DNA from: Lycocorax pyrrhopterus obiensis
Taxonomy: Eukaryota > Chordata > Aves > Passeriformes > Paradisaeidae
Assembly (NCBI GenBank): GCA_014706295.1
Contig: JACSVZ010000010.1
Location: 19,744,501-19,808,500 of the forward strand
DNA length: 64,000 bases
Direction: 5' to 3'
The notes under the pieces are model-generated. The model did no database searches, was not told the origin of the DNA, and saw only the letters and a list, made by a program, of their open reading frames with translations. Of the stretch, positions 12,901-27,900 are shown piece by piece. Position numbers and translations under genes: made by a program. Position 1 is the first letter of the stretch; every line of letters begins with the position of its first letter.

Positions 12901-15900
12901 ATATTTGGAAGATGTAAATCAGACCTTTGATATCCGAATTTAGTTAAATGTACAGTGAAATACTTTGGGAAAATGCAGTGGGATTTGGCTTATCTTGCTT
13001 GGTGACAGGATTTGTAGCATATTATTTCTGACCCGAGTTGTGAATAAGTTATTTGATACCTCCTGGTTTACGGCAGGAGCTGCCGTGGGTCGGATTTGCT
13101 CCGACTCCCTTTTCCTTCATCTTCTCTCAGTTGCTTTTAGTTCCTTTTATGTTTTCATGATTCCCTACAAACTGTCTGAAATGTGACCTTTATTAATGAG
13201 GTCGGAGACTTTTCCTTCTCTTGAGAACGCGATTACTAAACCTCCCAGAGCCTCTTATTGAATTCCCCTTCCATAAATCAGGTTAGGAATTGCTAGAAGT
13301 TCATCTCACTGCTTAAAACAATGATAGAGTGGAGATCGTGGTGGATCAAAAGGCATTTCCAAGGGTGTTTTTAATCTTTTCCCATTTGGTTCTTGTGAAG
13401 TATCTTAATTTCTTCCTAAATCACCCTGCTGCCGTTTTCAGATGACGTGCTGCATACGTGGGGATGATGGTGAACTCATGGCTGTGAAGAAAATTAAAAT
13501 TAATGGCCATGAAGAAAAATTTGTGGTTGAACTCATGAAGAACTCATGGCCATGAAGAAAATTCGTTAAAATTAATGGCCATGAAGAAAAATTCGTGGCT
13601 GAATTCATGAAGGACTCATGGCCATGAAGAAAATTCATTTAAATTCAACCAACCAGTTAATTCTTGGCTTTTTGACCTGAAGCAGAGGAAGAATTGCTGA
13701 ACATGCAATGTGTTTAATGTGCATCAGTTCATTAATTTTAGGTCCCAACTTCCAAGTTTGTAGCAAATCACTGCCTCTCACTTTATGTAATAGGTCATCA
13801 TGTATGTTGGGGTGATGTAGGTTGGAGTGGTCCTTTTAGATGAAGTGGTGATGGATTTTTGGATTGTTTTGGGGAGGGATTTTTTTACGCTGTCGGCTTT
13901 GGAATATTGTAAAAGAAAAGAAATTGCTACAACGAAGAGAGATAAAAAAATTAAAAATAGTGATAAACAAGATTTTCCCCCCAAATTTGAAGCAGATCTA
14001 TTTATTATTGCCAAAATGTACCTCCATGGTGGAATGACATCACCAGCATGCATTTGGGGCAACATACATCAGCTCCAACGGTCCCTATTTATTGGCACTT
14101 TGGGAATTGGAGAGCACGGAGCTTCAAGGCCATCATTTGCCAAAAGCCCTTAAAACTCATGCTCTGTGTTTAAATGTCATGGCTGAGACATTTTAAGAAA
14201 AGCATGAGGTCATTTTTCATCATCTCAAGCAGAAAGTGCTCACTGACCCAGGGTTCACCCAAATTTTAAAAATCCTCATGGACATGCACTTTTAATCACA
14301 GGAATTTTGATATGCTAATTAATACAGGCACATTTTTAATTTTAAATGTTAGTTTTGATAAAGAAACAGTATTAATACACAAACTAGACTTTGCGAGTCG
14401 AGGTCTAAATTATCTTGTGTGATTTCCTCATGGCACCTGTTCAAAGGATGGATTTGAAACTGAAGACTTAAAAGATTTGTAAATGTAAAGCTCCTTTGAT
14501 TTTTTTTTTAAATATTGGGCTGCAAATTCAATCCTAAACCCACCCAGATTACACACTTTTTACAGGCAGTTCACCAAAATTAATTGCTGTGTATGTCAAT
14601 GGAAATGATGTTTTTTCACCTTGTTACAAGAATTGATTCTGTATTAGTACATTTGTGCTGCTTTATCAGGGACAGAGAGCAGAAAAAGAGCCATAAATTC
14701 CAAATTTCTCAGGTTTTAAAGTTTTCCCAAGTGACATCCATTGGCCTCATTCTTTCGGGAGCGTCGTAGCAGGGAACAAATGACTGTTTCACCACAGAGC
14801 TCTGCCTGGATTTCTCTGGCATGAAACTCTGCAAAAAACTACACTTCTTAAAATCTGTATTCTGGAGGAGTTTGGAAGTTGCAAACACAGGGATGTGAGA
14901 AAAATGCTGTTTTACTCTGTGTAACAACCATGGCAGAATCAACCATCCTCCTCCTGGACGTGTGGTTTGATACCTGCAGTGGTTTTGTGAAATACGGATT
15001 ATTTTTGTAGTTCTGTGCATGTTTAATTTTGGGTGTCAGCAAAAAAATTATAAAAATACAGCTTTAAAATATAATATTTTCATAAGATTCTTTTATAACT
15101 GACATGGCTATTTTTTGCTATATATGACTCTTCTGTTTTGCTTTATAAGTGTATTTCCACACCCACATTGAAATATATTTGGTAGCAGCTTCAATGCAGT
15201 AAATGAACCAGATTTGGAAAAAAAGGGAGAGGGTTTTTGTGCTCAGTTATTTCATATTAAATTAAGTTTGTGAGAGCTTAAAGATCTTGTTCAGCTTAAA
15301 GTCTTCACTCGTGGCAGGGGCTTAACTATTTCCACAGAGCATCGACGCAGTGCTTTTGAAAGCTGGTGTCAGTAAATCCATAAATAGTCTGGAAATGTGA
15401 GCGTTTTATCTTCCAAGTCTTGTTTGTATGTGGTGGAATAGAGACTTTTAAGTAGAGGAATTTTAGAGAACTCTTGTGGATTGTAGGGATGAGCTTGAAG
15501 AGCAGTGGGGTGGTTGGGGTTGGGATTTGCAAGGGTGATGTGAAGGGAGATCAGAAAAAGTCACTTTGTCCTGTTTCCATCATCAGTTTTTCCATGGATA
15601 ATGTAGATAAAATAAGATCCATTAATCACACAGAGAGTTTAAGAAGAATTCCTCCTGAGATGTATTTAAAAAAGAGGTGAGGCAGATTTCACCCCGGTTA
15701 ATGAACATAGCTGTGAACAAAAGGGTTGCCACATCCATTGGGACAAGCAGGAGAAGATGCTGGACCTCGGAAAGCAGTGGGTGAGAGTGAATCCCTCTGC
15801 CAGGCTCAGTCCTTGGTCCAGTGGTTCCCAATTTCCATCTTCTGGTCAAAGGGCTGTTTCTCATGGGTGTTTTGCCAAGTGATGCAAACTTCTGGGAAAG

Positions 15901-18900
15901 TGGCCAAGGGCCTTCATCCTTGTCATGGCATCGGGGAGGTAGAGCCTGTCTGGCCCTGGAATAGGGAGAAAAGCCTGGATAAAAGATGAAGTAGCCAATG
16001 AGCTCTTGGGAAAATGGGTTAGAGACTTATCTTTGTGCTTAAATGCCTTTTTTGTTGTGTTTTTTTCTTGTCCTGGTGGCCAGAGTCCAGGTCAGACAAA
16101 GGTCCAACTCACAGACGAGTGGCCACTCTGCCCACGGCAGCCATTTGTGCTCCAGCCGTAGGTGGTTCCCTGGTCAGGAGTCGGGCACAGAAGGAATATT
16201 TTCCTCCCACATTGTTCCTGATCCATTGAAAAAGGACAAAAGGCAGTGTGGAGAGGCTTGTGGACAGTCTGGTTTATATTCCTGGCAGTGAAGTTAAGTC
16301 GATCTTAGCAAGGAAGTCTTAGAAAATCCAGAGTGCAGGTAGCACCAATAGAACTAAAACCAGAGCACTTGGCAGCTCTCAGGTCCTTTGAGGTAGAGGA
16401 AAGGGGGTGTTTCTCCTCCCTACTCGAGGTTTGGCTCATTTGACCAGTGCTAATGCTTCTACCTCTCTTATTAATTATTTAATTAATTGTAACGGGTGAA
16501 CGGAGTGTTTGTGTGAGGTAGCTTTGGTTGGACCCCAGAGTGTTGTGCTCTAATGAGCTGCTGGTGGAGCTCTCCCTGCACGTGTCCTTCAGCCTCTTCA
16601 CCCTTTTTCTGATGACAGCAGCCTTGCTGGGTGAGCACACTCTTTATTTATAACTAATTATTAATTAGGTTTTTAACACAACAGTCATGTACAGGCTTGG
16701 AAGCTGCAGCAGAAATTGTATCTTGAGCTTGTTTTTCGCCCCACCTCCCTCTGTGGATGAGGTTTATCTGCTGACACATCCCCCTGTCCCTCTTCCTCTG
16801 GGTTTCCCAAATCCATCTGACAGGCAGAAGGCTCAAGTTTTTTGAAAACCAGTACCTACCCAAAGGAGAAAGTTCCACATTTCTACTCCCATCAAAGGTA
16901 GGAAGCACAGTCTGAGCCAGGAGGTGATGGGTTGCACTCATTCGTGGGCCAACATGCACCTGGCCAGAGGTCCACTGCCTCTCCTTGCCTGGCTGGCGTG
17001 GGGGGAGTGGGATTGGTTGTGGGGAGAGGAGGGGGCCAGGAGGATGCAAAGCAAGCAGGGAATTCACTGCAGCATTGACCTCTCTTTGCCACCATAGGAA
17101 ACGTTGGGGTACCCACATCTTAATGAGCATCTCAAGAGGTCATTGTAGATTAGAGACCAAACAGGCGTTGGCTCTTCAGTTTGGGGAAAAGCCTGGGGTG
17201 AGATGTGGCTGAGGTTCACAAAATCATCAAAGCGATGGGAAAAAAAGGCCATTTAGAACTGTAACTCACCAAATCCTGCAGTTTATATTATGGGTTATGG
17301 ATTTAATAAAAGAAAAAACTTCCCTCTTGTGACCTTCTTGAAATTCGTCAGAGAATGTCGGGCTCGTAGTGCCAATGGGTTCCAAAAAAATGGGATGGTT
17401 CCCTCTTTACACCTCTCTTGCCCGTGAACTAAAGGAGCACAGAGGTGTCTCTCCATATCCCTCACCCCAAACTGGCGGGAGCTGGTGGGAAAAGGTGCTG
17501 GAGTGCAGAAGAGCCACGTGGACACAGCCAGGTGTCACAGGGGAAGATCATGTGGGCAGGGCTGGGCCAGCGGTCAGGGCTTTGGACTCCCTTTTTCAGC
17601 AGCATTATTATTTTTGCATTAATTCTGCCCTTTTGGTGAGGCAGGAGCGGCTCGGTGCTCCCAAACATCAGTCCATGATCTGATCCATCTGACAAACAAG
17701 GCACATGCTTTATTTGTGATACTATTTTAGTGCTCACAGGAGAACTAAAGATTATTTCCATGGGAAGCCCTGATGTGCAGGAGTTTCTGCCTGAGGTTTG
17801 CAGCTGGAGCGGGTTTGCTCGGACACTGCACTCACCTTGGAGGTGTGTTCCTGTGGGTTGTCTTCACGGTGCAAGCCTTTGTTTCCCAAGCCTATCCCTG
17901 TTTTTCCTCTCTGAAGATCAATACTCTTAAATCCAATAGAATAACTTGGAATGGGGCTCAGGTTTCTTCAGAGATGGCCATTTGTCTGTAAATGAGAAAA
18001 AATTCACCTCTCAAAGGGCTTTTCTCTTAGAAAAAGCCCTTCTGTCCAGATATGTAAAGTTACACCTTGTCTCTCTGATTTGGAGTCTTCCAGATGGCGC
18101 AATATCAACAATTCCAGTAAAATTCCTGCTGTTAAGTATATTTAATTCTGCCTGTGTGCTTTTGATTATGCACTGTGTACAAATAATCCACTTTATGTGA
18201 TTTTATTCTAACCTTCACTCTTACTTTTCTTGCAGACTTTATCCATTGGAGTGCTTGATATTTTTGGGTTTGAAGACTACGAAAACAATAGTTTTGAACA
18301 ATTCTGCATTAACTTTGCCAACGAGCGCTTGCAGCACTACTTTAACCAACACATCTTTAAACTGGAACAGGTAAGTCTGGAAATGTTTACTCTCTGATGC
18401 CAGTGAGTGGTGACATGACTTTGTAGCCCTGATAAAGTTCTTAAATTGTCCCTTTAATTCTGTTTTGTTAAGGACTGAATTATTCAAATTTAACTTCTAA
18501 TTGACCTTATGACAAACTTCCACCTGTTAAATAAAATCCAGCCAGCCATTTGCTGGTTTAAAAGAAACATTTTGGGTTCCAAAATATCATGAAGACCTTA
18601 ACCACTGCTCTGTTGTCTCCTTGATATTTGCTCCAAGGGCTCATCCATGAGCAATTCCTTCCTTGTCTTTGCCTGGACTTGCTGCTGTGTCATTTGATAT
18701 CACGTAAAAGTTATTTTTTGGTATCTAGTGAAAAAGCCACCCCAATCTTCCAGTGGCTTTTTGCCTTCCAGTGTTGATTTGTGAGGAGGGAGGGGAAATG
18801 TCACTCTCATGTGTTCTCCAAGGTCAGATTTGACAGCGTTATGACCTTCAGTAGCCCTGGCAGATTAGGAAAGGCTGAACTTTAGGCTTTGCTTTAGGTT

Positions 18901-21900
18901 TGTTAAGACCGGGTGTTGCTTTCCAGCCTCAAATTAATGCACTTAAGAGAGATAATAGAAACACAGGCTGCAATCCAGCAGGTAACACACACAAGATGGC
19001 TTAGATGGGTGGGAGGAGGCTTCTCCATTTGTTACCCAACAACAAGCAGGACAAGAAAACTGAAAGTATGTGTTTCATGAATGATTATACAGCCCAGTTG
19101 TTATTGGTCTGTATAATACAGGAAACATGTTAGAGACCTTCAGAATGCCTTTTTTTTGACATGCCAATCTGCATGTCCTCCCTCCAGGTGAAAGCCTTCT
19201 TGGGGAGGCCAAGGGGAACCCTCCTTATCATTACAGAATTAATCCAGCCCTTCCCAAAAACCCTGATAGTTTCATTTTGGGCCTCTTCAGTGTTCTGAGA
19301 GACTGGAAAAATTCAGAAGGAAAAGTTGTCGTGAATATGAGGATGTTCAAAAAACAAGTGATATATCCCTGAGTGGATCACTTAGGGAGTGTTTGCTCAT
19401 GAGTTTGATGGTTTCTGTTAAATCTCTTTGGTTTTGATCAATAAGGTGGAGCAGAGCCGCTCAAACCCGTTTAATTTCAGTTTTTCAAGTGGCCTTTGTA
19501 TGCAGGTGCACCCTACTCAGTAGATGCTCCAAGAATGGGAAAACCTGTCTGTTTCTAGGGACAGGTTTATTTTCCCATCGTCCACCATACAAATGGAAAT
19601 TTTGATACTATCACAAAGCCAAACCAGCTGGACTTTTTATAAATGTTACCATACACTTCCTAGAAGAGATTCGGGGAGGGAGGACCCTTCCTGAAAGCTG
19701 GAGACAGATGATTCCTCAGTGAGGTGGGGTTTCAGCAGCCTCCTCCAAGATGCCGTCATCCATGAGGGAATTCCTGTTCTTGGGCTGGGATTTCTTAGCA
19801 GGTCAGTGCTCCCCCCAAGCCTGAGGGATGCACAGAGGTCCTGAGTGCAGCAATCCATAATTCCTCTTGGAGCAGCTTCAGAGCTAATTAGCTTTCTCCT
19901 GGAAATCTGTCAAGCATGTGAAGTCACTGGAGTCCGTGTTTGCTCTATGGATATGAGGAGCAGTTGTGGAGCCATCAAACTGCAAAGGGCCCATTCCAGT
20001 TCTTAATGGCAGAGCACGTCATCCTCCTGGATCCTGGCTGCAGCACTGCAAGCTCTGCTGCTGCTGGAAAATTCAGGCATCTCGGCGTAGTTTGAGTCTA
20101 TAAATACAAATAATCTGTGCAGCTGCACGAGCGCTGATTCTTGGGCGAATGAATTGGATTGTTTAACCATTTACTTTCCCTGGAATTCCGGCTGCATGTG
20201 GAGGAGTGGATTCGATGGAAAGAAAACTCAAGGATGTATATTCAGGTCTTGGATCTTCAGCATGTCCTTCCTTCCTCGCTGGCCCAAAGGTTTTTTAATG
20301 ATAGTCACGAGTCACAAATGAAGACCAAGAAATTAATATTGTGTTTCTAGGGAGCAAAGTAGTTCTGTTACTTCAAAATGTGCATTTATCTGAGGTATTT
20401 GTGGCTTTATAAGGGTTTCTTTGATGTCTTGGTGATGGGGACCTGAAGTGGACAGATCCTTCTCTGAATCCTCAGCTCTCCAAAGCTTGCAGGAGGCTGA
20501 AGAGAGATTGCTGAGATACCCGGACACTTCTGCTAAAAAGCACTAAGGCTGCTAAAAAAATAAATGACAAAATTAAACAGTCACTAAGGATTTTTCTTGA
20601 AATCCTAATAGAATTTGTCTGCCAGAACGGCACTTAGCCGTGGTGGAATTGTTGCCATGACGTGCTGTTGATGTTACGGAAACCAAAATACCCACCACAG
20701 TCCTCTAGGAGAACCATGGGATTATTTTAATCCTTATTCCTTTTTTTTTCCCATGGTGAAATCTAATACAATGTGTCTGGTGAATCTTTTTTTAAACCTT
20801 CTGTCTGAAGATGACACTATTTCCAGTGGTTTGCAAACAACCCCCAAGGCGTCCTCAGTCTTCAGCCTGGTGCCTCCCAAAAATACAGTGGCTCTCGTGC
20901 TGTGACTGAGGGGCTGCAAAGGTCTTTGCAGGAGCAACCTCCTCTCTTGCAGCCAGCCGCGGGATAAAGGGAAAAACTTGATAAATCCTGGTCTACTCTC
21001 GGATCCGAATCGGTGATGATCTATTTCTTAATGTAGAAAGGTGGCTCTGGCAGGAGTTGTGACCTTGCCCCGTCACGGAGCAAAGGTGGTTTTCTCCTCC
21101 CCGGGTATCCCGCAGGTTCCTGGGGGGAGGTTGGGGGAGGGGCTGTAGCTGGTGGCTTCAGCTGCTGCCTCATGTGGAGCTTGCTCAGGGCAGCACGAGG
21201 TGGGGGGGTCCTTCACCGTCCCTCCCTCAGGCTGGTGGCTTCAGGTGACACATCCCTGTTGCTCTTGGACTCATTGGGTGCTGTCAGAGCATCACCTCAG
21301 CAGTGATTCTCTGTTCCCTGGCCCTGCTCCTTCTCTGTGCCCTCATCAAGTGGCTTCCTGTGCCCAGAGCTGCCCTGCAAATCAGGGAACACCCAGGTGC
21401 TTCTAGGAGAGGAAAACAGCGTTTTTGCATTGCACCTTGCCTTTTGTTTGGTTTTTTTAGGGCACTGCACTAAATAATTGCTGTGGCTGAAGACGTAGTT
21501 TGGAGATCACCAGTACCATACCACCCATGATCTGAGTTTCCTCCAGGTTTCCAGGTCTTTGGCAGTTTAAGGGCCAGGAGTACAAGTTTTTATTTCTTTA
21601 TGTATCCCATTCTCCAAACTTTGTCATCTTTGTCCTCACCGATCTTCCCCCATCCCTGCTGGGGCTCATCTGGTTCTCTCCACCTCACCCGCCTTTCCCT
21701 GTTTCAATTAATGCTTTGCAAAGGTTGAGGGCATCCTGTAGCTTTCCATCCCACAGGTCTTGCTATTTAAGTTCTTTTCTACCTCTTTTTCCAGCTTTTG
21801 TTTACCCACCAAACCTCAGTTTCAAGGACATGCTTTTATTGTTTAAAAAAATCGATAAATAACCAAGGCTGAAAAAATTACATAATTTGGAGCACAATCA

Positions 21901-24900
21901 ACTGGCAGGAGCTCAGGTGTTCAGTGAAGTCTGTTTTCTGGTGGGGTCCCTGGTGAGGTTGATGTCCCAGCCAGCAAATCTCAGCCTGCTCAGATTGAAA
22001 AACTGAATTTCATCAGGATAATGCATCCTATGGAATGTTTGCTCAGCCATCCAAAGCTCCATAAATATTTAGGGAGGTCTATGTGGTTTACTGGTCCTGT
22101 GCAATAGGTGGAGAGCGCCAGCAGTCTGGACTACATCATGGTGGTGTTTGGTTGAAGGTGTGATTTGATGGTCTTGGAGGTCTGGTCACTCCCTCCAACC
22201 ATCTCTGAATTTTACCTCATGATTTTGAGGAGCAACAGCCCCCAGGGAACATTACACTCTAAAATGGGTTTAGATATCTTATTAAATATCCCATTTAGAA
22301 ATTATATTTAGATATCGTATTTAAATAAGTGTGAGTTTAATCATTAAAGTTTTCCAACCTTGATTCTATGGTTCTGTGAACATTACAACAGGTCGTTCAT
22401 CACAGTGGGAGTGAATTAATTAAAAAAAGCATCAATCCAAAGTATTCAAATTTAAAATAAATTACGAAAAAGAGTCTCCTACTGCTTGGAACACTCTTCC
22501 TTCCAGCCAGGGTTTTTTCTGTATCTCATCACTGGTTAGGCGTTAACACCTCTTTGTTGCCTCTGAAGACAAAAGCCAACCATCAGAAGTCAACCACTGA
22601 GGCCTGGGAGGCTCGGTTCAAGTTTGTGTTTTCCTTGGAGATGGGAGAGCGGCTGCCCTGGGAGAAACGCTGCCGTCAGCTGCGGGCCACATGACCCGCG
22701 GAGAAAGAACAAGCTGCACAAGTTATTGATTTATTATTTGGCAGAGTGCCATCGAATGCAACTCACATTTGGGGGAAGAGGAGGATGCTTAGAGCACATA
22801 AATCATACTAATAAAAATCAGGATGCCGAGAGCTTTTTAAATGGGATCTGCAGGGTAGGACGACTTCAAAGCACGTGAGTGAAATGAAGGACAGCTCTGG
22901 TCAGAGCTGTGCCAGGGCAGGTTCAGGTTGGACATCAGGAGGAATTTCTTCATGGAAAGGGTGGTGAAGCATTGGAACTGCCCAGGAAGTGGTGGAGGCC
23001 CCATCCCTGGAGGTGTCCAAGGAAAGACTGGATGTGGCACTCAGTGCTCTGGGCTGGTGACAAGGTGGGGATCAGGCACAAGTTGGACTCGATGGTCTGG
23101 GAGGTCTTTTCCAAGCTCGGTGATTTTGGGATCCATTGTCAGTCCCCCAAAGCTTTGTCTTGGGTCCTTCCAGCATCCTTGAGTCCAAGGATGTTGCATG
23201 GCTGGGACTGGGGCTGGGCGGCTTCCTGGGATAGTGGAAGGTGTCCACAGGATCTTGGAACCGGAAGATCTTTAAGGTCTCTTCCAACACAACCATTCTG
23301 TGTTTCTGTTGGTGGATTTTCATAGGACAGAGCTGTGCAATGTGGCCTCTCCTCTTAAGCAAGATAATGAGCAAGAAATCTCTAAAAGCCTCTAAAATAC
23401 TTCAACCAACCTAAAAATTGTCCTACTGTGGCAGGACTGGAATCGGGAGTGTGTTAATTACAGAAATGGGGAGTGGGACTGGAAGGGGGACGAGATGTTC
23501 AGCCTCAAAGACCCGTCTGGTGCTCACCATGACCACTGTGGAGGTTCCTTCACATCTCCTAACTCTGATCCATCTTTCAAGGTGTCAATAGATGCAGATA
23601 CAGATATTTCTTTTCCTCTTTAATTTTGATCACAAGAAATTAAAGGAATTGATCCACCAGCAGATCACACAGCAATGTTAAGCTCGTGCTTCTCCTGGCT
23701 GTGTAAGGGCAGCTTGGGAAGAAGATGCTCCCACAGAGGGAGCCCGTGGGATCACGGCAATGTGTGTGCTGCCAGCTGAACCATGCAAACCCAATTCTGC
23801 CCATTTTGAGAGCAAAATATAATTTATGATTGAAACCCTGTTGCCACTGAAGTTCAGGGAGCTGATTTGAGCTCAGGGATGGGTGCTGTGGAGCTGGCAC
23901 ATGATTTTCTGGGCTGAACCTGCTGGTTTAAAACACTTTCATGATGGAGAGTGCAAATTCCAATAAATTCAAATCTACCTATGTACAGCAGGGGGAACGT
24001 TATCAGTGAGTGAAGCATCAGCCTCAGAATAAATCCAAATTCACTTGGCATTTGCTGAGGAGCTGCTGAAATAGTCACCTGGAAGGAGACCATCTCAAGG
24101 AGGACCTTGGCTTCAAGGGAGGGCCCATCAGCTCCCCTGCGCTGTGCCATGTTATCATGGAGAGAGGAGGCCTTAAAAACCTGTTTATAGACCATGTATT
24201 CATAGAGAACGTGGCTAAGTATTTATATTTGGTGTGTCTGTGAGCACATGGTTAAAAAATATACGTGTTATATATTTATATTTATATTTATGTCTGTGTC
24301 TATAAATTCCTTTTCTACTGAAATTGAGAACAAACATAAAAATCCTCATTCCTAAATGAAACCTTCAGCCTCAGCATCTTTTCCTGGAGGGATGTCGGGA
24401 ACTCGAGGCATCCACCCCATCTGCAGCACAAGCAGACCAAGGACCAGACATTGGTCTCACTCATTTAGGAACTTTCCACATCCCATGGATTTATCGTATC
24501 AAACTCATTTTGATCATCAGTTTATGCTGGGATGATTCTGCTGGGCCCATTTGCTGAACCAGCAATTAATCCTCCATGGGGTGGGTTCATTCCTGGACGG
24601 ATGAATCCTTAGGGGAGAGATTCCCCCACACCTTGTTGGCCATTTCCAGCTGTGGACAAACTTTCCCAAGCTCCCCAGGACGGATTTTAGGATGCGAACG
24701 TGTCCATACATAGCCAGAAAAGAGCTTTTATGAGGGTTAGCTGCTTTAATTTTTCGTGTAACAACAACCCTTTTTAACATACGATACAAAAACATTTGGG
24801 GATTATTTTAAACTGGGGAGTTCAGCTAGGAATGGAGAGAGATGTGGAAGGGGGATTAATTCCTACTTTCTCACTTTGCAAAGAAGCCTGAAGCTGCAGC

Positions 24901-27900
24901 AGATGGTGTTCAAGGCAAGAAGAGAGGAATTTCACACCCTTCTGTTTAGTCGGGAATTTTTATGCCAAATAAATACATTTAGATATCCAAAAGTAGCTGC
25001 CTGTTGATCGTGTGGCTCTGGATTGCACGAGTTTTTATGACAGGAGCACGATGGGAAATGTTCCCACGTGGAGTTATGCTGGAAAAAGAGATTTTTCAGT
25101 TGATTTCTCACTTTAATCTGGGAATTTTCATTGTGTAAACAAGGTTTTCCTATGCCCCAGTAAGGAAAGGCTGGAGTAGATAAACTCCTGGATCTGGTCT
25201 GGCTCTGCCTGGGAGGAGGTGAATGAGCTGGTGGGGGTTTCTGCTGCTCTTGGGGTTTTTAAATGTTATTTTTGGGGCTGTTTCTCAATTCTCACTGTGA
25301 CTAATGGCAATATGCCTGTGGGATAAGACATCTGCCTCCAGGGCACTGAAACACTGAGGGATTTTCAGGGCTTTTGGCTTGCAGGATGTGTGGATGGATG
25401 CCCAGAGCCCTCCGGACCTCTTTAAATCATGAGAAAATTTGTATCTTTGATATCCCATGATAGGGCAACAAATTTCATATATCGTGGTAAAACTTTTATC
25501 TCTGGGTGGGACTTTTCACCACCTTTTGATTTGAATTTCCTAAACCCTGAGTTTTGTGCTTTTAGGCAGATGGGGAATTTATGATGGTTTTTATTTTGTA
25601 TTTTTATCACGTCTCCTGTGTCATTTCATCTCTGCATTTCCTCTTCTCTGAAGTTTTTCAAGCCCCTGGTCCCTCCCTCCCCACCTCTGAATTTTACCAC
25701 GTGATTTTGGGGAGCAGCAGCGCCCAGGGACCTTGATACTCCAAAGAGAGTTTAGATATCTTATTTAGATACCATATTTATCACAGTTAGATATCTTATC
25801 TAGGTAAGTGTGAGTTTAAAAATCATATTTACCTTTTTCTCTCCTAATTGTGCTTTTTAGCATTTGGGTTTATTTACTGATGGCTGTGGCTGGATGCAGA
25901 ATAATTGATGATCATATATGGAGGTGTAAAGACATTTTCCAGCATCTCCAAGATTTTGTTCAGCTTGTGGGTGTTTTCTCCCACTCAGGATAAAGAAACC
26001 TTTAATTCCACCCTGGATTAGAGTGTTTTGGTTTGGTTTAGCACCAAAATAAAGTCCTGGTAACAGAACTGCTCCAACGCTCCTGTAAAGATAACGGGAC
26101 TTGGTTCTCAACAACTCCGGCTATAAAATTACAGGATTTTTCTGTTCCTAGCAGGAGGGTTTCCATCAGGCCTTGCAGCCCAGTTGGGAAGGTTTTCCTG
26201 AAGCTCAGCATGTGTTTTTTAATTTTAAATTCATTATTCTGTGCCACGGGCAGTGTTCCGTGCTCTGGGTCAGTGCAGACAGGCAGAGTTTCTCTTTAAC
26301 AGAGCTTTAACAGCTCTCCCTTTCCTAGATTTCCTGTAATTTTCCTGCTTAAAAATGTTGGGTATTCTGCCCTATTCTGTTTGTTTGGTACCCCAAATGT
26401 TACATCCTGCTTTGCCCCAGGTAACACTGCGTGAGAGTAAACATTTACTCTCATATTCCATGTGCATTTCAAAGTCTGCATCCCCATTTTATTTCTTTTT
26501 TTAATATATTTGAACATCATAAACTGTGTTTTATTCAGATTCCTTCAGTGACCCCACACTGACAAACTCCATGCTCAGGGCAGCAAAGCTGTTTCTGCAT
26601 TCCCACTTGAGAAGCGGGAATCTCCTCATGGAGTCCGTAGAAGTCACTTAGAGAACAATCTGTAGCATCTCACCCAATAATTAAATGAAAATATGGATCC
26701 GCTGGACTCTAAAAAAAACCCAAATGTCTTTTTTCATTCTTTGCTCCATTTCTTTTGCCAAGTCTGGGAGTTCAGTGCTCTTCTCTCCAGTGAACTTGCA
26801 TTGCTCCACTTTCCAGCAGACCGGGTTCCAAGTATGCAGGGATGGGAGGAGTAAATCCTCACGTTTTCATTGTGAGTAAGGATGCCAGAACTGGGGCTCT
26901 GTGGACTTCACTGCGCTAGAAACTTTTGCAGATAGTGGTAATGTCAACAATTTGGTTCTTAATGTAAAGATGGTCTTCCAGGAACAGGACATTTGAATGT
27001 GCCCCTAAACATAACTTAGTTTTAAATCAAGGTATAAATTTAAGCTGATTTTTAATCAACCTCCAGCTTGAGGGGTTTTTGTTTGAATGGACTGAGAGTG
27101 TTTCATGTTGTTTTTGTCCTGTTAAATGAAAACCTCATGTTGTTTGAATGGAATTCCCTAATACTCCAGTGCTTCAGGACCCTGCATCCATCCAAGGATG
27201 GCAGAGACTTTGTTGTCATACTCAGAGAGGAAGGAATGTTTTGGAGGTAGCTTTTAAGGATGTCTCCTGAATTCTGCAGGAAGATGGTCATTAGAAGACA
27301 AATATAGGAATCATATGGAATATTAACAGCTGCAGTTTAATTAAGTTTAATGGACAGCAGTGATCTTATCCTAAAGCTTCAGCTTTTCTGTGGACAATCT
27401 CCAGGGTGTTCTGCACACCAGCAAATGCCCCAGAAATTACATCAGCCCATCCCAAAGCCATAGTTGTATCTCTTGAGCTGAGATCTTGAAGGCAACCGAA
27501 CCAAGAACTGGGAAAATGCTAGGAAAAAAGGAATAAGGGGAATTTATTTCCATTTAAGCTTTGGAGCAGTTGCTCTGGAATAGTTCCTGCTGCCTGTCTT
27601 GAAATGAGAGCAAATCTCTGAATTATTGTGGAAGAAGTTGTTCGTTGAGGAGCTGAACCTCTCTTCTCATTTGGCCAGAGTGGGAACAGGTTGTGCTGGG
27701 GATGGAAGGGAGGGAAGAACCCAGATCCTGGGAGTGAGTGTTTCTGATCCAGCCCAGAGGAAAAAGGAGCAGAGGAGGGACAATTAGCCAAAATCCTGCA
27801 GCTGAAGGAAGCGAGGGCAGGAGGGACCTGATGACTGACCATCAGGTCTGTGGAACAGCTGAAAATGAGCCCAGGGAAGTGAACTCTGGTCTTTCATGGT

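Noticed and set aside
16654..17130. 158-codon minus-strand open frame in intron 1
   Set aside because: Low-complexity, Pro/Arg-rich translation without a domain, in sequence with no other gene signal.
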